A stretch of 64,000 nt of DNA from Streptosporangium sp. NBC_01495 (GTDB lineage Bacteria; Actinomycetota; Actinomycetes; Streptosporangiales; Streptosporangiaceae), in NCBI RefSeq assembly GCF_036250735.1, contig NZ_CP109430.1, positions 4,960,001 to 5,024,000 of the forward strand, given 5' to 3'. The stretch's first letter is position 1. Every line of letters begins with the position of its first letter. This document shows positions 1 through 9,571 of this stretch, one piece after another. The notes beneath the pieces are model-generated. The model made no database searches. It worked only from the letters and a program-made list of their open reading frames with translations, and was not told where the DNA came from. The translations under genes were made by a program, and so were the position numbers.

Positions 1-631
1 GCGGGCAGGCGGCGGCCACGTTCGGGTCATGGGTGACGATCACCAGAGTGGTCCCTTCGGCGTTGAGCTCCCGCAGGAGTGTGATGATCTCCGCGCCGGT
101 GGCGGAGTCCAGGTTGCCGGTCGGTTCGTCGGCGAAGACGATGGCCGGGTCGCCGACCAGGGCGCGGGCGACGGCGACCCGTTGGCGTTCCCCGCCCGAC
201 AGCCGCCCGCCGCGATGCCCGGCCCGGTGGCCGAGGCCGACCCGGTCGAGCGCGAGGGCCGCCCGCCGCCGCCGCTCTCCCGCCGGGACGCCCCGGTAGA
301 GCAGGCCGGTGGCGACGTTCTCCAGCGCGGTCAGGCTGTCCAGCAGGAAGAACCGCTGGAAGACCACGCCGATGTGATGGGCCCGGAGTCCGGCCAGTCG
401 CCGTTCCGTCAGTTCGGGTACGGAATGTCCGGCCAGCCGTATCGAACCGGACGTGGGCCGGTCGAGCGCGGCCATGAGGTGCAGCAATGTGGTTTTCCCC
501 GACCCGGAGGGGCCGAGGATCGCCACCATCGCCCCCTTCTCGATGGTCAGCCCGATGCCCCGCACCGACTCGACCGGGGGTTCTCCCGGATAGACCTTCC
601 ACACGTCGCGCAGTTCCAGGACGGCGCTCAT
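1..631 (-). CDS. ABC transporter ATP-binding protein, MacB/LolD type (3' end cut by window)
   Basis: Cytoplasmic ATPase that would power a MacB/LolD-type exporter. Read from 631 leftwards it shows Walker [10 protein letters not shown], a Q-loop region ([13 protein letters not shown]), the ABC signature [15 protein letters not shown], Walker [13 protein letters not shown] and the H-loop VTHDP, in the order and spacing of this family. The ATG overlaps the TGA of the upstream membrane-fusion gene (ATGA, 628-631), so translation is probably coupled. The last residues and any following permease lie left of the window. The [10 protein letters not shown] form of Walker B is typical of MacB/LolD/FtsE-like ATPases; the transported substrate cannot be told. 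Confidence 0.93.
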   Translation of the reverse strand, partial: MSAVLELRDVWKVYPGEPPVESVRGIGLTIEKGAMVAILGPSGSGKTTLLHLMAALDRPTSGSIRLAGHSVPELTERRLAGLRAHHIGVVFQRFFLLDSLTALENVATGLLYRGVPAGERRRRAALALDRVGLGHRAGHRGGRLSGGERQRVAVARALVGDPAIVFADEPTGNLDSATGAEIITLLRELNAEGTTLVIVTHDPNVAAACP

Positions 632-1650
632 CCGGCAGGCACCTCGACCCGGTCGCCCTCGGCCACGCCGGTGACCTCGACCAGGCCCGCCAGCTCGTCG
701 AACAGGCCGACCTCGACCGGGGCCAGACGTCCGTTCGCGGTCACGGCGAACGTGCCGCCCGGCCGGGCCAGCAGGGCGACGATGGGGACGGCCAGCACGC
801 CCTTCCGTTCCTCGCTGGTGAGCGTGACCTGCACCAACGCCCGGTCGAGAGCCTTACCCGGACGTCCGGGGAGGCGGATGGCGACCGTCACCGACGGGCG
901 TTCCTCGCCTTGGGCGGTAGTCGCGACCGGGCTCACTTCCGCGATCCGGCCGTTCTTCCGGCCGCCGTCGGGCAACGTGACGACCACCCTGGCGCCCTTC
1001 TTCGCGTTGACGACCTGGGCCGGGTCGAGTCGCACCTCAACGATCGGGGTGGCGCTGGTGCCGTGCAGCACCGGCCCGCCGGTGGCGCCGCCGACGGTCG
1101 CGTCGTGGCCGGTGACCCGGAGCGCGACCGGCAGGAAGACGGCCTGGCCCAGCGGGACGGACCCGGTCACGGGCAGGCGGGTGTCGTGCTGCCATCGGCG
1201 GACCGCGTGGTAGGTCGCGAGGGAGAAGTGGCGGTCCACGGTGACGCGCCGGTAGCCGAGGACCCGCAGGTTGCGTTCGAGCTGGTGGACGTCCGGGCCG
1301 TCGGAGACGCCGAGGGCGAGGGTCCGCCAGGCGGGGCGGTCTCCGTACAGGAGGGGGACGCGGCGTCCGGCGGCCTCGTACAGGGTGCGGCCCCGGGTGA
1401 CGGTGGAGCCGATGGCGGGCAGCCGAGTGATCGTCGCGCCGGTGCCGAGGACCTGGTAGCGGCCCGCGTAGGTCAGGGTGCCGTTGACCTGTCGTCGGTG
1501 GGCGATGTCGGTGCGGATCACCGCTGCGGTGGCCGTGGCGGGTCCTTCCGTGGAGACGGGTACGGGCTCGTCCCGCAGGACCGCCCACGCGCCCCCCGCC
1601 CCGGCCACCAGGATGACCCCGGTCAGGAAGACGACTGTCCGCCTTCTCAC
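628..1650 (-). CDS. Membrane-fusion (adaptor) protein with peptidoglycan-binding-like domain
   Basis: Predicted extracytoplasmic adaptor of a MacAB-like exporter, about 340 residues. A GTG at 1650 overlaps the TGA of the lipoprotein gene (GTGA), which makes it a better start than the ATG further upstream in the same frame. Residues 6-24 form one hydrophobic anchor, followed by an extracytoplasmic region. A peptidoglycan-binding-1-like segment (around [20 protein letters not shown]) is inserted between hairpin or lipoyl-like strands, and a beta-barrel segment ends in a [17 protein letters not shown] type finish. This architecture is common in actinobacterial efflux adaptors. The gene is followed at once by the ATPase, so the two should work together. 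The substrate is unknown. Confidence 0.85.
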   Translation of the reverse strand: MRRRTVVFLTGVILVAGAGGAWAVLRDEPVPVSTEGPATATAAVIRTDIAHRRQVNGTLTYAGRYQVLGTGATITRLPAIGSTVTRGRTLYEAAGRRVPLLYGDRPAWRTLALGVSDGPDVHQLERNLRVLGYRRVTVDRHFSLATYHAVRRWQHDTRLPVTGSVPLGQAVFLPVALRVTGHDATVGGATGGPVLHGTSATPIVEVRLDPAQVVNAKKGARVVVTLPDGGRKNGRIAEVSPVATTAQGEERPSVTVAIRLPGRPGKALDRALVQVTLTSEERKGVLAVPIVALLARPGGTFAVTANGRLAPVEVGLFDELAGLVEVTGVAEGDRVEVPAG

Positions 1651-2147
1651 GAGTCCGGCCCTTCGACGATCGCGATGCCCCTGCCCACGAAGTACTGCCG
1701 GCATTTGGGGAGCTGGTCCCGCCAGCCGGGTTTACCCAGGTCCAGGAGCCGTCTGGGCAACGGGAACTCGCCCCGGGCGTTCGGGTCGGGCCAGTCGGGG
1801 ATGCCCTCGTCCCGGAAACACCGCGCGAGTCTCCGGAGTTTCTCCAGGTCGGCGGCCGTGTACTCGGGAGCCTCGGTCCCAGGGAGCCTGGCCGCGACGG
1901 CTTCACACGCCTTCTCCGCGCTCTCGGGGATCGGCACCGCGGAGCTGACCTCGATGCTCCCGTCGTCGTTCACGACCGGATCGGGGAAGTTCGGCACGCC
2001 GTTCCGGCGCAGGCAGGCGATGAGCTCCCGGTAGACCGCCGACTCCGACGGCGGCCCCGGACTGCCGGACGCGGAGGGCGTTCCCGCGGCCCCGCACGCG
2101 GCGAGAACCGGCACGACCAGGGACAGAAGCACCACACGAATCTGCAT
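1647..2147 (-). CDS. Small lipoprotein, first gene of the exporter operon
   Basis: A 166-residue protein beginning with a lipoprotein signal peptide: a hydrophobic stretch ending in LAAC, the lipobox, at about residue 19. The mature part has four cysteines spaced as two similar units (LIACLRRNGVPNFPDP and LARCFRDEGIPDWPDP), so it looks like an internal duplication of a small Cys-containing helix. I do not recognise a characterised family. It overlaps the adaptor gene by four bases, so it is probably an accessory surface component of the exporter. The ATG at 2147 is chosen because the signal peptide starts there; the upstream in-frame extension is Pro/Ala-rich and has no signal. Confidence 0.78.
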   Translation of the reverse strand: MQIRVVLLSLVVPVLAACGAAGTPSASGSPGPPSESAVYRELIACLRRNGVPNFPDPVVNDDGSIEVSSAVPIPESAEKACEAVAARLPGTEAPEYTAADLEKLRRLARCFRDEGIPDWPDPNARGEFPLPRRLLDLGKPGWRDQLPKCRQYFVGRGIAIVEGPDS

Positions 2148-2925
2148 GAGCCCACACTCGCGACCTCCCGGGCCCGCGACCTCCCGCCCCGGCGGAGCCG
2201 CCGCTCCCCCATCCGGGGGAGCCCGCGCGGCTCGATCCCGATCTGCGGGCAGGTGCGGGGTGAAGGTGGTTCCCCGGCCGGGGTACTGGACTCCGGCGCG
2301 AGCCGCCGCGGGGGGCATCGGCGCGCTCACCGGCGCCGGACGACGCACCCTGGTGATCGGCCGCGGATCGGGCGCGGATCCGTGTGATCTTCACCGGTGG
2401 CCGCATCGGTGCCGTCGTACGGCTTATGAGCGCCACCGCTGGATCAGTTGCCTGATGGGCCGGATCGGCTGTCGTACGGTCCGCGTCCCGGGCCCCGCAC
2501 ACACCTCTGAGAACGAGCGGTCGGCATGTGACCCTGTTCGTCACCGTCGCACCTCGAAGGGTCGCGACGCGGCGGTCGCGATCGTCGAGGCCGCATTTTC
2601 GATCTGTACGAACTCGCACGCCTACCGGCGCGAACGGATACCCGCGGCCCAGGCAACGGGCCAGTCGTGATCCCTTCCCCTCACGCGGCGCTCAGCCTTC
2701 GCAAGAGGCGTCATACCCCAGCACTAACGGCGAAACGCTTCGATGACCGCCGAATATAGACAGGCTCAATCTGGAGATACAGGACATTCGGCACATGGGC
2801 TCCGGGCAGGCGGAGACACGGACATCGCGGTGATAGGCGCGCTCTGATCCGTGACGGGCCGATCGGTCAGCGCGCGAGTGTAGGTGTAGCGTCTCACCAG
2901 ACAATTCGATCATGAAGGATGTCGG
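2148..2925. other. Intergenic region, no supported gene
   Basis: About 780 bases between the exporter operon and the kinase-like gene. Open frames here run on both strands but have no recognisable motif. The right part (about 2690-2910) is less GC-rich than the flanks, as expected of promoter DNA. The words TCGTACGG recur near 2415 and 2472. I see nothing else that can be named. Confidence 0.5.
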
Positions 2926-4053
2926 GTGTTGAAGCTGCCGAACGCATTGGACATGTCCCAAACTGGGCGTGTCAGCAGATACAGCGATGTGGCGAGCGCG
3001 CTGGCGTTGCGCAGCGACCGGCAACTCGCCGAGTCGCTGGAGCAGGCGCAGATCCTGGGCTCGGGGATCGGTGGCACCTCGGTACTGTTGGCCGTCGACG
3101 GCGTGCCGGTCTTCGCCAAGCGAATCCCCCTGACCGACCTGGAGCGCCGCGCGGGCAACGTGATGTCCACGGCGAACCTGTTCGGGGTGCCTGCGTTCTG
3201 CCAGTACGGACTTGTCGAGGTCGGCGGGCCGGGCTTCGGTGCATGGCGTGAACTCGCGGCCAACGTCATGACGACGAACTGGGTTCTGGCCGGGCGCAGT
3301 GCGGCCTTTCCGCTGCTGTACCACTGGCGGGTGCTGCCGGGAGCGCCGCCACCCGGCGATGAGCACGCCGACGTCGAGGCGGTCGTGCGGTACTGGGATG
3401 GATCACCAGCGGTACGTGATCGTCTCCACGCCCTTGCCCGCGCCTCGGCCGGCATCGTGCTGTTTCAGGAGTTCATCCCCTACAACCTCGACGACTGGCT
3501 CGCCGCTCGGCTCACCGCCGGCCAGGACGCTGCGACAGCGGCGAGCGCCATGGTCGAGTCGTGCCTGCTCACCGACGTGGCCTTCATGAACGGCCAGGAG
3601 TTGATGCACTTCGACGGCCACTTCGGCAACATCCTCACCGATGGTGAACGCCTGTACATCGCCGACCTCGGACTGGCGACCTCCTCTCGGTTCGACCTGT
3701 CCACACAGGAGATCGAGTTCCTGGAGCACAACCGGACCCACGACATCGGATACGCGCTGATGCGGCTGGTCAACTGGCTCGTCACCAGCGTCTGCGGAGC
3801 GGCGGTCCCGCAAGAGGGCGGGCCGGCACAACGCAACGACTACATCCGCGCGTGCGCGGCCGGCGCGGACCCCGTCGGTGCTCCACCGGCTGCCGCAGCG
3901 ATGATCCGCCGGTACGCGCCCGTGGCGGCGGCCATGAACGACTTCTACTGGGACCTGTTCGGTGTCGATCGGGCAACGCCCTACCCCGCCGAGGAGATCA
4001 AACGTGCCCTGGGCGCGGCGCGCTGCCCCTCGGGAAACCTTCGTTCGTTGTAG
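2926..4053 (+). CDS. Protein-kinase-fold protein, substrate unknown
   Basis: A 375-residue cytoplasmic protein with a degenerate protein-kinase or aminoglycoside-phosphotransferase fold. Residues 45-52 (GSGIGGTS) resemble a glycine-rich loop and K65 (VFAKRI) the ATP-binding lysine. MHFDGHFGN at 227-235 is a catalytic loop with Asp230 and Asn235, and IADLGL at 245-250 supplies the DFG-like aspartate (D247). The start is a GTG with GAAGGA six bases upstream. It stands alone, with about 0.75 kb of non-coding DNA on each side. It could phosphorylate a small molecule or a protein partner; nothing nearby decides this. No membrane segment or sensor domain follows the kinase part, unlike PknB-type receptors. 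Confidence 0.8.
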   Translation: MLKLPNALDMSQTGRVSRYSDVASALALRSDRQLAESLEQAQILGSGIGGTSVLLAVDGVPVFAKRIPLTDLERRAGNVMSTANLFGVPAFCQYGLVEVGGPGFGAWRELAANVMTTNWVLAGRSAAFPLLYHWRVLPGAPPPGDEHADVEAVVRYWDGSPAVRDRLHALARASAGIVLFQEFIPYNLDDWLAARLTAGQDAATAASAMVESCLLTDVAFMNGQELMHFDGHFGNILTDGERLYIADLGLATSSRFDLSTQEIEFLEHNRTHDIGYALMRLVNWLVTSVCGAAVPQEGGPAQRNDYIRACAAGADPVGAPPAAAAMIRRYAPVAAAMNDFYWDLFGVDRATPYPAEEIKRALGAARCPSGNLRSL

Positions 4054-4799
4054 ATCATGGCCTCGGCCCCGGAACCGGCGCCGAGGCCGTCAAAAACCTT
4101 CGAAGGGCGTTCGCCGGGAGGATGGCCGCGTACCTGCTGCTGTCCGGCGTGCACACCTGGATGGCCAGACGACCAGGGCGAGCGGGGCGTTACCGCCTGG
4201 CGCTGCTCGTGCAGATTTGCGGGAAAAAATAAAATAAAACTACCTCGAAGGGGCTAATCGGCATTTTTATTAAAATGCCGTCTACCTGCCTTTTTCATGG
4301 AGCAGCACCGTTTTGCAGATCTCTTCGCGGGGTATTCCTGATCGCGTATTCCCATTCTGGCGACGCAAGTAGGAAAATTCCACCTACATGACGATTAAAG
4401 GAAGCTCGGTGATTGTTCGGAGCAAACCGGCGGGTTCGAGCGGGCTGACGGGTGAAGCGCGCATCGCCGTGGATCATCCCCACCGAGCACCTCGACAACG
4501 TGGCCTCGCATCTCCGCGAGGCCACCACCGCGAGCCCGGGAGGGAAGTGGGCCCCTCGCGTGCCCCATGCCTGGCCGGCCCTCGTGGTGGCGATCGCATA
4601 CGTGGATCCCGGGAAAGTCGCCACCGATCTCACCGGTCGTCGGCGCCACGGTCATGCCGCACGCGGTCTACCTGCGCTCGGTCCCGGTGCAGGGACGCGG
4701 CACAACGACAGAGGCCGCCCGCCGCAGCGGTGGTCGCCCTCCTCGGCTGTTCACCGCCGATCCTCCTGCTGTTCCGACATGCGAATGAGGGCCTTTGCG
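4054..4799. other. Decayed intergenic region with AT-rich hairpin and transporter debris
   Basis: This stretch contains AT-rich DNA (about 4220-4420), unusual for the window. It includes a perfect 9-bp inverted repeat, CGGCATTTT at 4259-4267 and AAAATGCCG at 4272-4280 with a 4-base loop, which could be a terminator or an operator. It also contains the Nramp remnant listed separately. No intact gene is visible. Confidence 0.5.
4560..4695 (+). pseudogene. Remnant of Nramp/MntH manganese transporter
   Basis: Two fragments of the Nramp family lie in adjacent reading frames. From 4566 the frame reads WPALVVAIAYVDPGKVATDL, matching the first membrane helix with its DPGN metal-binding motif, although Asn is Lys here. 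From 4636 the next frame reads VVGATVMPHAVYLRS, matching the sixth helix with its MPH metal motif. Roughly 150-170 residues that normally separate them are missing and the frame has shifted, so the gene is dead. What is seen is the two motifs; identification as MntH is from family knowledge. Confidence 0.6.
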
Positions 4800-5048
4800 A
4801 TGCGCGACGACACCGGGGCCGACACCGACCGGCCCCCGTATGAAATGGTTATTCCTATTTCCCTGTCCAGGATACGGGTCAGGTTTTTCGCCTTCGCTCT
4901 CCTGGCCGTCGGCTGCGCGTTTTCCGGCACATCTGCCCGGCTCACCCTGACACTGATGCTCACATGCGTCGCGATTCTCCTCGCCGTGGCGGCCACAGGG
5001 GGAAGGAAATTGATTCACTCCCTTCTCCTTATTTCACCGAAGCAGTGA
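4800..5048 (+). CDS. Small two-helix membrane protein
   Basis: An 82-residue hypothetical protein with an acidic N-terminus (MRDDTGADTD) followed by two hydrophobic helices (about 29-45 and 48-66) and a short basic tail. A GAGG sequence sits nine bases before the ATG at 4800; in-frame ATGs at 4779 and 4785 are alternatives. It ends 30 bases before the oxalate decarboxylase gene, so both could share a transcript. I do not recognise a family, and because it lies in a decayed zone it may itself be a leftover. Confidence 0.45.
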   Translation: MRDDTGADTDRPPYEMVIPISLSRIRVRFFAFALLAVGCAFSGTSARLTLTLMLTCVAILLAVAATGGRKLIHSLLLISPKQ

Positions 5049-5078
5049 TCACAATATGATCCGAAAGGATGATCTCAT

Positions 5079-5924
5079 ATGACCGAATCCACGCAGTCGA
5101 GGATTCCACAGCCGCAACGCAACGGCAAAGGTGGCATCGACACAGGCCCGCGGAACATCGACCTGGACCTGCAGAACCCCGACATGCTCACTCCGCCGGA
5201 AACCGACCGCGGCACCATCCCGAACATGAAGTTTTCCTTCGGCATGGCCCACACCCGGATAGAGGAGGGCGGCTGGACCCGTGAGATCACCCAGCGCGAG
5301 CTGCCGATCGCCACCACGCTCGCCGGTGTCGACATGAAACTCAACCCTGGCGCCTACCGCGAGCTGCACTGGCACAAGGAGGCCGAGTGGGGCTATGTGC
5401 TGGAGGGCGGCTGCCGGATCGGCGCCGTCGACCAGGAAGGCCGCAACTTCCTCGAAGACGTGGAGAAGGGCGATCTGTGGTTCTTCCCCAAAGGCGTGCC
5501 GCACTACATCCAGGCGCTGGAGGAAGGGGTGGAGTTCCTGCTCGTCTTCGACGACGGCGCGTTCTCGGAGAACTCCACCTTCATGATCAGCGACTTCTTC
5601 GCCCACACCCCAAAAAGCGTGCTGGCGAAGAACTTCGACTGGACACCGGAGCAGATGGCGCACATGCCGGAGAAGGAGAAGTACATCTTCCAGGGGCAGG
5701 TTCCCCCTCCCCTGGACTCCGACCGGATCGTCAGCCCCACGGGCGACGTGCCCCGTACGTTCAAGCACAGGATGCTCGCGCAGCAGCCGGAGCGTTTTTC
5801 GGGCGGGTCCGTCCGGGTCGTCGACTCCACGAATTTCAAGGCGGCCACCACGATCGCCGCCGCGCTGGTGGAGGTCGAGCCAGGCGGCCTTACCGGGTTC
5901 GAATTAGTGACGTCTCGCTTGTGA
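5079..5924 (+). pseudogene. Oxalate decarboxylase-like bicupin, truncated in the second cupin
   Basis: The first 270 residues match bacterial oxalate decarboxylase/oxidase. The N-terminal cupin has the Mn ligands in ELHWHKEAE (H97, H99, E103) and H142 in PKGVPHY. Residues 163-167 are SENST, identical to the flexible lid of Bacillus OxdC whose glutamate is needed for decarboxylation. The second cupin begins normally (AAALVEVEPGGL) and then breaks into TGFELVTSRL and a stop at 281, about 100 residues short of the usual 380 or so. The N-terminal active site is therefore intact while the C-terminal cupin is lost. AAAGGA precedes the ATG by nine bases. It could still be expressed as a one-cupin enzyme, but a deletion junction is the simplest reading. 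Confidence 0.8.
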
Positions 5925-6413
5925 GAAGTCCTCGCAATTCGCCGAGCAGGTGACCGAGGCCGTCGCGCACATCCTCGACGCGCACGCCCGCGACTGACCA
6001 CTCACCGCGGCGATCAGCACCGGGGAAAGCGGCAGGCCCGGGTCGGCTGCCCGGCGGACACACGGGGGATCGTTTTTGTGAGGACCTCCAAGGGCTCCAT
6101 CCGGCGCCCGGTGTGATCGCCATGACGCTCACGACCACACCGGGCTGCCGCTTGGCTATCGCGACGCGAGAGCCGGGTACAGGTTCGCACCGGTGTCAAG
6201 ATGCTTCTCCACCCGTCGAGCACCGCCCCCGGGCCTGCCGGTGGCCACCGGCGGGCCTCCCGGCCGGCGAGCGGGTGCCGGGCCGATGATCATGCCGATT
6301 CCCCGCGTCCTCCTCATCACAATCACGGTGGTATCGTGGCTGCGCACGCGTCGGACGGGACCGGCCCTCACCCCCTCGGATAGAAGTGATCCGCCTAGAT
6401 CACTGGCGGCAGA
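5925..6413 (+). other. Intergenic region holding a foreign C-terminal fragment
   Basis: Immediately after the broken oxalate decarboxylase, a second frame (5926-5997) reads KSSQFAEQVTEAVAHILDAH and so on to a stop, which looks like the helical C-terminus of an unrelated protein. This suggests a deletion fused two genes. The remaining 400 bases before the histidine kinase show no gene. Confidence 0.35.
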
Positions 6414-6422
6414 GTGAGATTC

Positions 6423-7628
6423 ATGGGTGATTGGTCGGCGGTCAGCGCACGTCGCTTCGAGATCTACGTGCGCTGGTCCACATACGGCGCCGTTTCGACC
6501 CCGATCGTCACCCTCCCCGCCGGAGTGACAAGCGCCGACCGGCTCATCGGGACGCCTCTCACCGTGTTCTTCGTGGCCGTCACGCTCGTCCTCGTCACCG
6601 GGAACATCCTCGTCAGCCGGTGGAGTTTCGATGTCCTCGGCGGCAGACCCCGGCGGCTCGCGGTCGGCGGTGTCATCGCCTGGGGGCTCGCCCTCGTGGC
6701 GCTCGTCGCCGCGGCCCTCACGACTCCGGTCCCCGCGATGGGCATGACGGTCGCGGCGGCGATCGGATCGGTCGCCGCGAGCTTCGTGCCCGCGCTCGAC
6801 GCGCGGCGGACGCTTCACCTCAACGTGGCGATTCTCGTCCTGGCCGTCCCGCTCGCGGCCGTCGCGGACATCCCGCTCCTCATTGTCGGGGCGGCGGTGA
6901 TCAGCGTCATCCTGTGGGCCTGCTGGTCGAGCGCGTGGATGCTGCGGGTCCTGCGCGAGCTGCAGAGGGCGCACGAGGATCGCGCCGCCCTCGCGCTCGC
7001 GAACGAGCGCCTGCGCATCTCGCGCGACCTCCACGACGTGTTCGGCCGCACCCTCGCGACGATCGCGGTCAAGAGCGAACTCGCGTCGGAACTCATTCGC
7101 CGCGGCAGCGGCGAACAGGCCGCCGATGAGATCACCGGCGTCCGGCGGCTCGCCGAGGCGGCGGGAAGCGAGGTCCGTCGCGTCGTGCGCGGCGAGCTCC
7201 GCGCGACCTGGGACGGCGAGGTGTCGGGCGCGCGTTCGCTGCTCGACTCCGCCGGCATCCGCTGCACGGTGACCGGCGACCCCGTGCCCGAGGAGTGCGC
7301 CGAGGCGCTCGCGTGGGTCGTCCGCGAGGGCGTCACGAACGTGCTGCGCCACTCGGCGGCGACGCAGGTCACGCTCGCGACGGCGAACGAGGACGGGGAG
7401 GTTCTCCTCACGATCGCGAACGACGGGGCCGACCCCGCCGATCCCGCCGACTCCGTGGAGACCGACGCGGCCGGCGGACCCGTGGAGGCGTCCCCCGGCT
7501 CCGGCACGGGACTGCGTGCGATGTCCGAGAGGATCCGAGCGCTCGGAGGGCACGTCACAACGCGCCGCGACGGAGACCGGTTCCTGCTCAAGGCCACGAT
7601 CCCGCTCCCGGAGAAAGGCAGCGTATGA
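6423..7628 (+). CDS. Sensor histidine kinase, DesK/NarX-like (HisKA_3)
   Basis: Membrane sensor kinase that would phosphorylate the adjacent response regulator. The N-terminal 170 residues hold about five hydrophobic helices with no extracytoplasmic domain, so it may sense membrane state or use a partner. The dimerisation box is RLRISRDLHDVFG with the phospho-accepting His about residue 204. The HATPase domain follows, with the N-box EGVTNVLRHSA and the G-box GSGTGLRAMSERI. The gene ends in an ATGA overlap with the response regulator. A GTG nine bases upstream (6414) is an equally possible start. A CPBP membrane protein gene follows the pair, as is often the case for DesK-like systems. Confidence 0.92.
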   Translation: MGDWSAVSARRFEIYVRWSTYGAVSTPIVTLPAGVTSADRLIGTPLTVFFVAVTLVLVTGNILVSRWSFDVLGGRPRRLAVGGVIAWGLALVALVAAALTTPVPAMGMTVAAAIGSVAASFVPALDARRTLHLNVAILVLAVPLAAVADIPLLIVGAAVISVILWACWSSAWMLRVLRELQRAHEDRAALALANERLRISRDLHDVFGRTLATIAVKSELASELIRRGSGEQAADEITGVRRLAEAAGSEVRRVVRGELRATWDGEVSGARSLLDSAGIRCTVTGDPVPEECAEALAWVVREGVTNVLRHSAATQVTLATANEDGEVLLTIANDGADPADPADSVETDAAGGPVEASPGSGTGLRAMSERIRALGGHVTTRRDGDRFLLKATIPLPEKGSV

Positions 7629-8230
7629 TCCGCATCCTCGTCGCCGACGACGAACATCTCATCCGCGACGCCATCGCCGGACTGCTCGACCTCAATGACG
7701 ACTTCGAGGTCGTCGGGCAGGCGGCGTCGGGCGACGAGGCGATCGCGACGGCCCTCGGACTCCGTCCCGACGTGGCCCTGCTCGACCTGCAGATGCCCGA
7801 GCCCGACGGCATCGAGGTGGCCCGGCGGCTCGCGACCGAGCTGCCGGACTGCCGATGCGTCATCGTGACCTCGCACGGTCGGCCCGGCTATCTGAAGTCG
7901 GCACTCGCCGCGGGCGTGCGCGGCTTCCTGCCGAAGACCGTCTCCTCTCGCACCCTCGCACACGTCGTACGAAAGGTCGCGAGTGGCGGCCGGTACGTCG
8001 ACCCCGAGCTCGCGGCCGAGGCGATCGGCGCGGGCGACTCCCCGCTCACTCCGCGCGAGACCGATGTTCTCGCCTTCGCGCGCGACGGCGCGCCCGTCGA
8101 CGAGATCGCGCAACGCGTCTCGCTCTCCCGCGGGACCGTACGCAACTACCTCGCGGCCGCCATCGCGAAGCTCGGCGCCGCGAACCGGCACGAGGCCACG
8201 CGCATCGCCGCCAGGCGCGGCTGGATCTAG
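7625..8230 (+). CDS. Response regulator, NarL/LuxR family
   Basis: A 201-residue DNA-binding partner of the upstream kinase. The receiver domain has the acidic pair D8/D9 (ADDEH), phosphorylation site D54 (LLDLQMPEPDG), T82/S83 and K104 (FLPKT). The C-terminal NarL-type helix-turn-helix begins at LTPRETDVLAFARDG and contains EIAQRVSLSRGTVRNYL. The start overlaps the kinase stop by four bases (ATGA), so the two are co-translated. The likely target is the CPBP gene 280 bases downstream or this operon itself, by analogy with similar loci; no operator could be read. Confidence 0.95.
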   Translation: MIRILVADDEHLIRDAIAGLLDLNDDFEVVGQAASGDEAIATALGLRPDVALLDLQMPEPDGIEVARRLATELPDCRCVIVTSHGRPGYLKSALAAGVRGFLPKTVSSRTLAHVVRKVASGGRYVDPELAAEAIGAGDSPLTPRETDVLAFARDGAPVDEIAQRVSLSRGTVRNYLAAAIAKLGAANRHEATRIAARRGWI

Positions 8231-8511
8231 GCGACGTTGGGCGACGCCGCATCGGCGTCCGTACCCATCGGGGCCGTGTCCACGGGGAACGGCTACCGGA
8301 CGCGCGACGGAACCGTTGAGCTCGCCATCCCGGGCCGCGCCGAGGCTCGTGCTTTCCTGAGCGGCCGCTGGAGTGCCGCCGCCGGGGCTCGCACCAGACC
8401 GCCCGGCCCCCTGCCCGTATGGCAAATGTCATGCCCATGCCGGGCAGATCGCATACGAACTCATGAACGGCGGCACTGCTGCCGCGACGAGTCTCGGAGA
8501 ATGGTGGAGGC

Positions 8512-9516
8512 ATGTACTCGAACTCCCCCATATCCGGCCCTGGCTCCCTTCCGCGCGGCACCGCGCCGATCGTCCCCCACGGTACGTCACCGCACCGCCA
8601 CGGTTCGCGACCGATCCCGCCGGATGTTCCCTACCACCTCGTGCTGGCCGGTGAGAAGCGCCGTGTCGGACGCGGCGTTTTGGCGCTCGTGCTGCTCCTT
8701 GTCGGGCTGTTCGGCTTCGGCGGTGTCCTCACCGCCCTTGGCTCCGCCATCGACCAGTCGCTGGGCAGGGTCAACCCGATCGCGGGCGGCACGGAGTTCA
8801 CGCCGATCTTCCACGCCGCGAACCTCATCTCGATCGCGCTGATGATCCCGTGGAGCATGTTCGTCCAGCGCCGGCTGTACGGGGTGAAGGGGGCGTCGCT
8901 TCATTCCGTGCTGTCGGCGTTCCGGCCCGCCGTGTTCGGTCGTGCGGTGCTGACGCTCGTGCCGATCTGGGTGCTCTACATGACCGTCTTCTTCCTCCTC
9001 GCGCCGTACACGGAAGGGTCGTGGCGATTCTCCGACCTGGTCGCCCTGTTCGTCATCACGCTCCTGCTGGCGCCCCTGCAGTCGGCGGGCGAGGAGTACG
9101 GCTACCGCGGACTGGCGTTCCGGGTGGCCGCGAGCTGGGGCCGCGGGCCCCGGACGGCGCTGGTCCTCGGCCTGGCCGTGTCGAGCATCCTGTTCGCGGC
9201 CATCCACCTGTCCACCGACCCGTGGCTGAACGTCTACTACCTCACCCTCGGCGTCACCTTCGGCCTGATCACGTGGCGGACGGGCGGTCTGGAGACGTCG
9301 ATCGTCATCCACGCGGCCAACAACGCGCTCGCGTACCTTCTGATGATCGTCACGCACGCCGACCCCCTCGCGGGCTCCGATCGCTCGGCGGGGACCGGGT
9401 CGGCCGTGTTCCTCATGCCCTGCGTCCTGCTTGTTGCGATCACCGCCGTCATCTGGGCGCGCACGCGACGGACCGGTCCGCCCCTGACACCGCAGAGCAG
9501 TCCGCTCGCCCGGTGA
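8512..9516 (+). CDS. CPBP family intramembrane metalloprotease-like protein
   Basis: A 334-residue polytopic membrane protein. After a Pro/Ser-rich cytoplasmic N-terminus of about 45 residues come seven or eight helices. The three CPBP (Abi/Rce1-like) motifs are present: GEEYGYRG (the EExxxR glutamates), FAAIHLS with a conserved His, and the final HAANN. Family members cleave CAAX-type or other membrane peptides or act in bacteriocin self-immunity; the substrate here is unknown. The ribosome-binding sequence GGTGGAGG abuts the ATG almost directly, so the true start could be slightly downstream. It follows a two-component pair on the same strand. Confidence 0.88.
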   Translation: MYSNSPISGPGSLPRGTAPIVPHGTSPHRHGSRPIPPDVPYHLVLAGEKRRVGRGVLALVLLLVGLFGFGGVLTALGSAIDQSLGRVNPIAGGTEFTPIFHAANLISIALMIPWSMFVQRRLYGVKGASLHSVLSAFRPAVFGRAVLTLVPIWVLYMTVFFLLAPYTEGSWRFSDLVALFVITLLLAPLQSAGEEYGYRGLAFRVAASWGRGPRTALVLGLAVSSILFAAIHLSTDPWLNVYYLTLGVTFGLITWRTGGLETSIVIHAANNALAYLLMIVTHADPLAGSDRSAGTGSAVFLMPCVLLVAITAVIWARTRRTGPPLTPQSSPLAR

Positions 9517-9571
9517 TCGTCGACCCGACGTTGAGGATGTCGTTTCGACAGACGGATCCCCAGCGGGAATC

